Origin: Arenibacter algicola
Lineage (GTDB): Bacteria > Bacteroidota > Bacteroidia > Flavobacteriales > Flavobacteriaceae
Direction: 5' to 3'
NCBI RefSeq assembly: GCF_018860365.1
Contig: NZ_JAHKPO010000013.1
Location: 124,001-188,000 of the forward strand
DNA: 64,000 nt
A program made the translations under genes and the position numbers. This document shows, piece by piece, positions 61,342-64,000 of this stretch (the stretch's first letter is position 1; each line of letters starts with the position of its first letter). The notes under the pieces were generated by a model. That model saw only the letters and a list, made by a program, of their open reading frames with translations. It did no database searches and had not been told where the DNA came from.

Positions 61342-62808
61342 ATGAAGAAGAAAAAATGTAAAAAGGCTGTGGATTCGCGCAGATCATTTATTAAAAAGGG
61401 TGCTATGGCATCCTCCATCTTTTTTGTGCCTAGGCATGTTCTTGGGGGTGTTGGGTATACTGCTCCCAGTGACCGATTGAACATTGCGGCCATAGGTGCG
61501 GGGGGAAAAGGTGCCAGTGATATTCGTAATGCTTCCGTAGGAGGTAGGGAAAAAGTGGTTGCCTTATGTGATGTGGACTTCTCCGGATCGGCAAAAAAAT
61601 CAGTTGAACTTTTCCCAAAAGCCAAGCTTTATGCAGATTTTAGGGAGATGTTGGACAAAGAAAAGGGGATCGATGCCGTTACCATTTCCACCCCGGATCA
61701 CGTTCATGGACCGGCAGCTGCATATGCCATGGAGCGGGGGGTACATGTATATGTACAAAAACCTATGACACACAATATACGGGAGGCGAGAATGCTGACC
61801 GAGATGGCTAGAAGCAAAAAAATAGTGACCCAAATGGGGAACCAGGGAGGTTCCAATCCGTTATTGGGCATGGTTCAAAAATGGGTAGATTCTGGGGACC
61901 TTGGTAAGATATCCAAGGTACAGGTATGGACCAATAGGCCAGTTTGGCCACAGGGAGGAGCATTTCCTAAGCCAGATCCGAGTGCCAAACCAAAGGACCT
62001 TAACTGGGACTTATGGCTAGGGCCATCGGAATTTAAGCCATACACCCCTAATTTGCATCCGTTTGGATGGAGAGGATGGTGGGAATACGGTACAGGGGCT
62101 TTGGGAGATGTAGGATGTCATTTGATCGATATTCCTTTTAGAACCTTGGGGCTTAAATATCCAACAGATGCGGAATGTAGCGTGGGGGCGGTATATACCA
62201 ATATGTGGAATGCAGATTATCATCCAGAAGGATGTCCGGCTTCATCATTTATAACATTACACTTTGGAGCTACGGAAAAGAGTCAATCACCAATAGAAAT
62301 GACCTGGAGCGATGGAGGTATAAGACCTGCACACCCAGAAATTATCCCGGCTGATCACGAAATTGGAGGTAATGGAAGTCAGAACGGGGTATTGATCATA
62401 GGTGAAAAGGGAATTATTTCTACCAATATCAACGATAGTTCCCCTTTGATGCCAAAATTGTATATGAACGATGGCTCAACGGATTTTGGTCCGGAAGTGG
62501 AGCCAAATGATGAACCCGAATACGGACATCAACGTCTATGGATAGATGCCTGTAAGGCCGGTTTTGGCAGCAAGGAACATCTTGGGCTAACATCTTCCTT
62601 TGACTATGCAGGTCCTATGACTGAGACTGTTCTAATGGGGAACCTTGCCATTCGTAGCTATTTGTTGCAAAGAGAAAATGAGAAAGGCAAGATGGAGTTC
62701 TTTGCCCGTAAGAAATTGCTTTGGGACGGAGAGAATATGCGTATTACCAACCTTGAGGAGGCAAACCAGTTTGTAACGAGAAATTACAGACCTGGCTTTG
62801 TAGTATAA
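61342..62808 (+). CDS. Tat-exported Gfo/Idh/MocA family oxidoreductase (second copy)
   Basis: 488-residue oxidoreductase related to the one at 6616-8070. Twin-arginine signal (VDSRRSFIKKGAMASSIFFV); Rossmann motif LNIAAIGAGGKGASD; VHVYVQKPMTHNI and STPDHVHGPAAAYAMER; PFGWRGWWEYGTGALGDVGCHLIDIPFR. Both paralogues share VTQMGNQGGS and a conserved C-terminal R-rich end. Substrate unknown; the shared promoter with the GH16 gene suggests a role in processing sugars or their breakdown products. Confidence 0.92.
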   Translation: MKKKKCKKAVDSRRSFIKKGAMASSIFFVPRHVLGGVGYTAPSDRLNIAAIGAGGKGASDIRNASVGGREKVVALCDVDFSGSAKKSVELFPKAKLYADFREMLDKEKGIDAVTISTPDHVHGPAAAYAMERGVHVYVQKPMTHNIREARMLTEMARSKKIVTQMGNQGGSNPLLGMVQKWVDSGDLGKISKVQVWTNRPVWPQGGAFPKPDPSAKPKDLNWDLWLGPSEFKPYTPNLHPFGWRGWWEYGTGALGDVGCHLIDIPFRTLGLKYPTDAECSVGAVYTNMWNADYHPEGCPASSFITLHFGATEKSQSPIEMTWSDGGIRPAHPEIIPADHEIGGNGSQNGVLIIGEKGIISTNINDSSPLMPKLYMNDGSTDFGPEVEPNDEPEYGHQRLWIDACKAGFGSKEHLGLTSSFDYAGPMTETVLMGNLAIRSYLLQRENEKGKMEFFARKKLLWDGENMRITNLEEANQFVTRNYRPGFVV

Positions 62809-62830
62809 GTTGGAATAACACGGAATTAAG

Positions 62831-62872
62831 CACCCTTAAAACCGCAACTTATAAGGTTTTAAGGGTGTTTTA
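62831..62872 (+). terminator. Terminator after the second Gfo/Idh gene
   Basis: A long stem CACCCTTAAAACC / GGTTTTAAGGGTG (62831-62843 and 62855-62867) with an 11-base loop, followed by TTTTATATTTT. It starts 23 bp past the stop codon. Confidence 0.85.
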
Positions 62873-62940
62873 TATTTTATAATTAACTAAAATTTTTAAT
62901 CCCATACGGATTGGCGGCATAACGGCTTTAGGTATTTTGC

Positions 62941-62948
62941 TATATTTG
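62941..62948 (+). promoter_or_regulatory. -7 promoter element of the FKBP gene
   Basis: TATATTTG, exact TAnnTTTG match, 20 nt before the ATG at 62969. Confidence 0.5.
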
Positions 62949-62968
62949 GCCCTTAAAAAAGATTAACT

Positions 62969-63430
62969 ATGAAGAACACACTTTTTGTTTTGGCCTTAAT
63001 GCTTTTTATTTCTTGTTCTAACGACAAGAAAACAGAGGAGGACATTGATTATGTTGCCAAGAACGAGGCGGATATCCAGGCCTATGTTGAGGAGAACAAC
63101 TTAACCGCCATAAGAAGTAATTCAGGACTTTATTACGTAATTGAAGAAGAAGGGACGGGAGCACAGGCAGTGGCCAGTTCCAATGTAACTGTGGCCTATA
63201 AAGGGTATTTTCTTAATGGATCGGTCTTCGATCAAAGTGATGAAGAGGGTATTACTATTGGCTTAAACCAGGTAATAGCGGGTTGGACAGAGGGCATTGC
63301 CTATTTTAAGGAAGGTGGTAATGGAATACTTTTGGTGCCTGCCCATTTGGGTTACGGTAGCAGGGATTATAGTGGGATTCCTGGTGGATCCGTACTTGTT
63401 TTTGAGGTCACTTTGATTTCTGTGAATTAA
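62969..63430 (+). CDS. FKBP-type peptidyl-prolyl isomerase lipoprotein
   Basis: 153-residue lipoprotein (lipobox LALMLFISCSNDK) with one FKBP domain: VTVAYKGYFLNGSVFDQS, TIGLNQVIAGWTEGIAYFKEGGNGILLVPAHLGYGSRDYSGIPGGSVLVFEVTLISVN. Folding helper in the periplasm or outer membrane, accelerating proline isomerisation; also resembles Mip/FkpA. Monocistronic with its own promoter. Confidence 0.93.
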   Translation: MKNTLFVLALMLFISCSNDKKTEEDIDYVAKNEADIQAYVEENNLTAIRSNSGLYYVIEEEGTGAQAVASSNVTVAYKGYFLNGSVFDQSDEEGITIGLNQVIAGWTEGIAYFKEGGNGILLVPAHLGYGSRDYSGIPGGSVLVFEVTLISVN

Positions 63431-63487
63431 TCGACACCTAGTTTTTTGCTTTTCCTTTGGCTTGTGGCCAGTTGTATGAATAATTAC

Positions 63488-63513
63488 AAAAACCGACCGA
63501 AAGGTTGGTTTTT
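63488..63513. promoter_or_regulatory. Palindrome AAAAACCGACC-GAAA-GGTTGGTTTTT: operator and/or terminator
   Basis: The core ACCGACC-GAAA-GGTTGGT (63492-63509) is the third copy of the 18-bp motif. Here the arms extend to 11 bp, with a GAAA loop and a T tract, and it lies 57 bp after the FKBP stop, so it could also act as its terminator. Both roles remain possible. Confidence 0.5.
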
Positions 63514-63616
63514 GTTTGTTGTCGATGCTGGAATATTGATAAGTTGGCAGATTATGTGTATAATTCGCCGATGATTTACCTGCTTCAGAGCTGTAATCAG
63601 CTCAATATGATATTAA

Positions 63617-63634
63617 ACCGACCAACTGGTTTGT
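63617..63634. promoter_or_regulatory. Palindrome ACCGACC-N4-GGTTTGT (TetR-type operator candidate)
   Basis: ACCGACC AACT GGTTTGT, the fourth copy of the motif, 161 bp before the putative chloride channel start. It could control that gene. Confidence 0.45.
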
Positions 63635-63794
63635 AAACGAACCGCAGAAAAGAAATAATTCTTTCCTATATCTCTCCATAAAAGTGGATACTTACTTAAA
63701 ATTCTTCTTCATTATCCATCATGTCCTTATATTTAGAGTTTCGAAATAATCCCTGGATAGTTAAAGCATCCCTGTCTAAAAAGTTTGCCGAAAA

Positions 63795-64000
63795 GTGAAG
63801 CTAAAACGGAGAAGAAAACTCATTACTTATCTGAATATTTTGGACCAGCCTATTCGGTTTAATCCTTTTGTATTCAGTCGCACCTTTTTATTATGGGCAT
63901 TCCTTGGTTTATTAGGGGGATTGATTGCTGGCTTATATTGGATTGTGCTGGAATTCTTGACCCACAAAATGGCATTTTTTGCAGGTTGGCAGGTAATCCC
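63795..64000 (+). CDS. Chloride channel (ClC) family protein, N-terminal part (partial)
   Basis: An open frame from GTG 63795 to the window end reads 68 residues: a basic start (KLKRRRKLITYL), then a hydrophobic helix (FLLWAFLGLLGGLIAGLYWIVL) and FLTHKMAFFAGWQVI. This matches the first helices of prokaryotic ClC-type channels/antiporters as I remember them. No upstream ATG is available, since a TAA lies in frame at 63777. The family call rests on a short stretch. Confidence 0.5.
   Translation, partial: MKLKRRRKLITYLNILDQPIRFNPFVFSRTFLLWAFLGLLGGLIAGLYWIVLEFLTHKMAFFAGWQVI

Larger units (their letters stand above)
63431..63794. other. Intergenic region with two TetR-like palindromes
   Basis: 364 bp before the chloride channel gene with two copies of the 18-bp palindrome (63492-63509 and 63617-63634) and a small hairpin GAGCTG-TAAT-CAGCTC (63588-63603). 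No gene is supported. Confidence 0.45.

Overview
The window looks like about 64 kb of chromosome from a marine Flavobacteriaceae-type Bacteroidota. The clues are AT-rich DNA (roughly 40% GC by eye), genes with little Shine-Dalgarno signal but TAnnTTTG promoter elements, a hybrid two-component system regulator, a type IX secretion C-terminal signal, SufBCDSE with a DUF2480 neighbour, C5-pathway heme genes (hemA with hemC, hemD, hemE, hemF and hemB), and secreted carbohydrate-active proteins. I could not assign a genus or species from sequence alone. No rRNA, tRNA, CRISPR array, phage or plasmid backbone was seen.

Layout. 0-8 kb: end of a membrane protein, an M28 peptidase, an Xaa-Pro aminopeptidase, a BrnQ transporter, a small CxxC protein, thiL and a Tat-exported Gfo/Idh/MocA oxidoreductase. 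8-11.3 kb: divergent large lipoprotein combining a cytochrome c, a PA14-like and a propeller dehydrogenase-like region. 11.7-20 kb: SUF iron-sulfur operon (HesB/IscA-like, sufB, sufC, an intruding four-helix-bundle gene, sufD, sufS, sufE, a DUF59 protein, DUF2480), then a DUF3078 protein. 20.5-26.3 kb: a hybrid two-component regulator and two lipoproteins. 26.7-35.7 kb: esterase, M17 aminopeptidase and ATP-grasp protein facing a five-gene operon (esterase, ATP-grasp with a histone-H1-like tail, YbdK-type carboxylate-amine ligase, class I glutamine amidotransferase, ATP-grasp-like protein). This set looks like a small-peptide or amide biosynthesis or modification system of unknown product. 35.9-46.6 kb: hflX, an EEP nuclease/phosphatase-like protein, a T9SS subtilase, an exonuclease, ogt, a CNNM/CBS protein, a serine hydrolase, DinB, hemB and ychJ. 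46.6-55.3 kb: a small basic protein, hemF, a REP-associated transposase (RAYT) embedded in an alternating REP array, an EI24/CysZ-like protein, hemE, hemD, hemC, hemA and a divergent AraC regulator. 55.5-64 kb: ThuA lipoprotein, propeller glycosidase-like lipoprotein, GH16 enzyme, GNAT, PiT transporter, second Gfo/Idh oxidoreductase, FKBP lipoprotein and the start of a chloride channel.

Most notable signals: (1) the ATP-grasp/GCS2/amidotransferase cluster with the Lys/Ala/Pro-rich tail; (2) the RAYT gene flanked on both sides by REP units alternating between about 139 and 160 bp; (3) a 24-bp identical block followed at identical spacing by a TAnnTTGCTGT element upstream of both the GH16 gene and the second Gfo/Idh gene, suggesting co-regulation; (4) four scattered 18-bp ACCGACC-N4-GGTTgGT palindromes that look like TetR-type operators; (5) unexplained structured intergenic elements at 56.4 and 58.0 kb.
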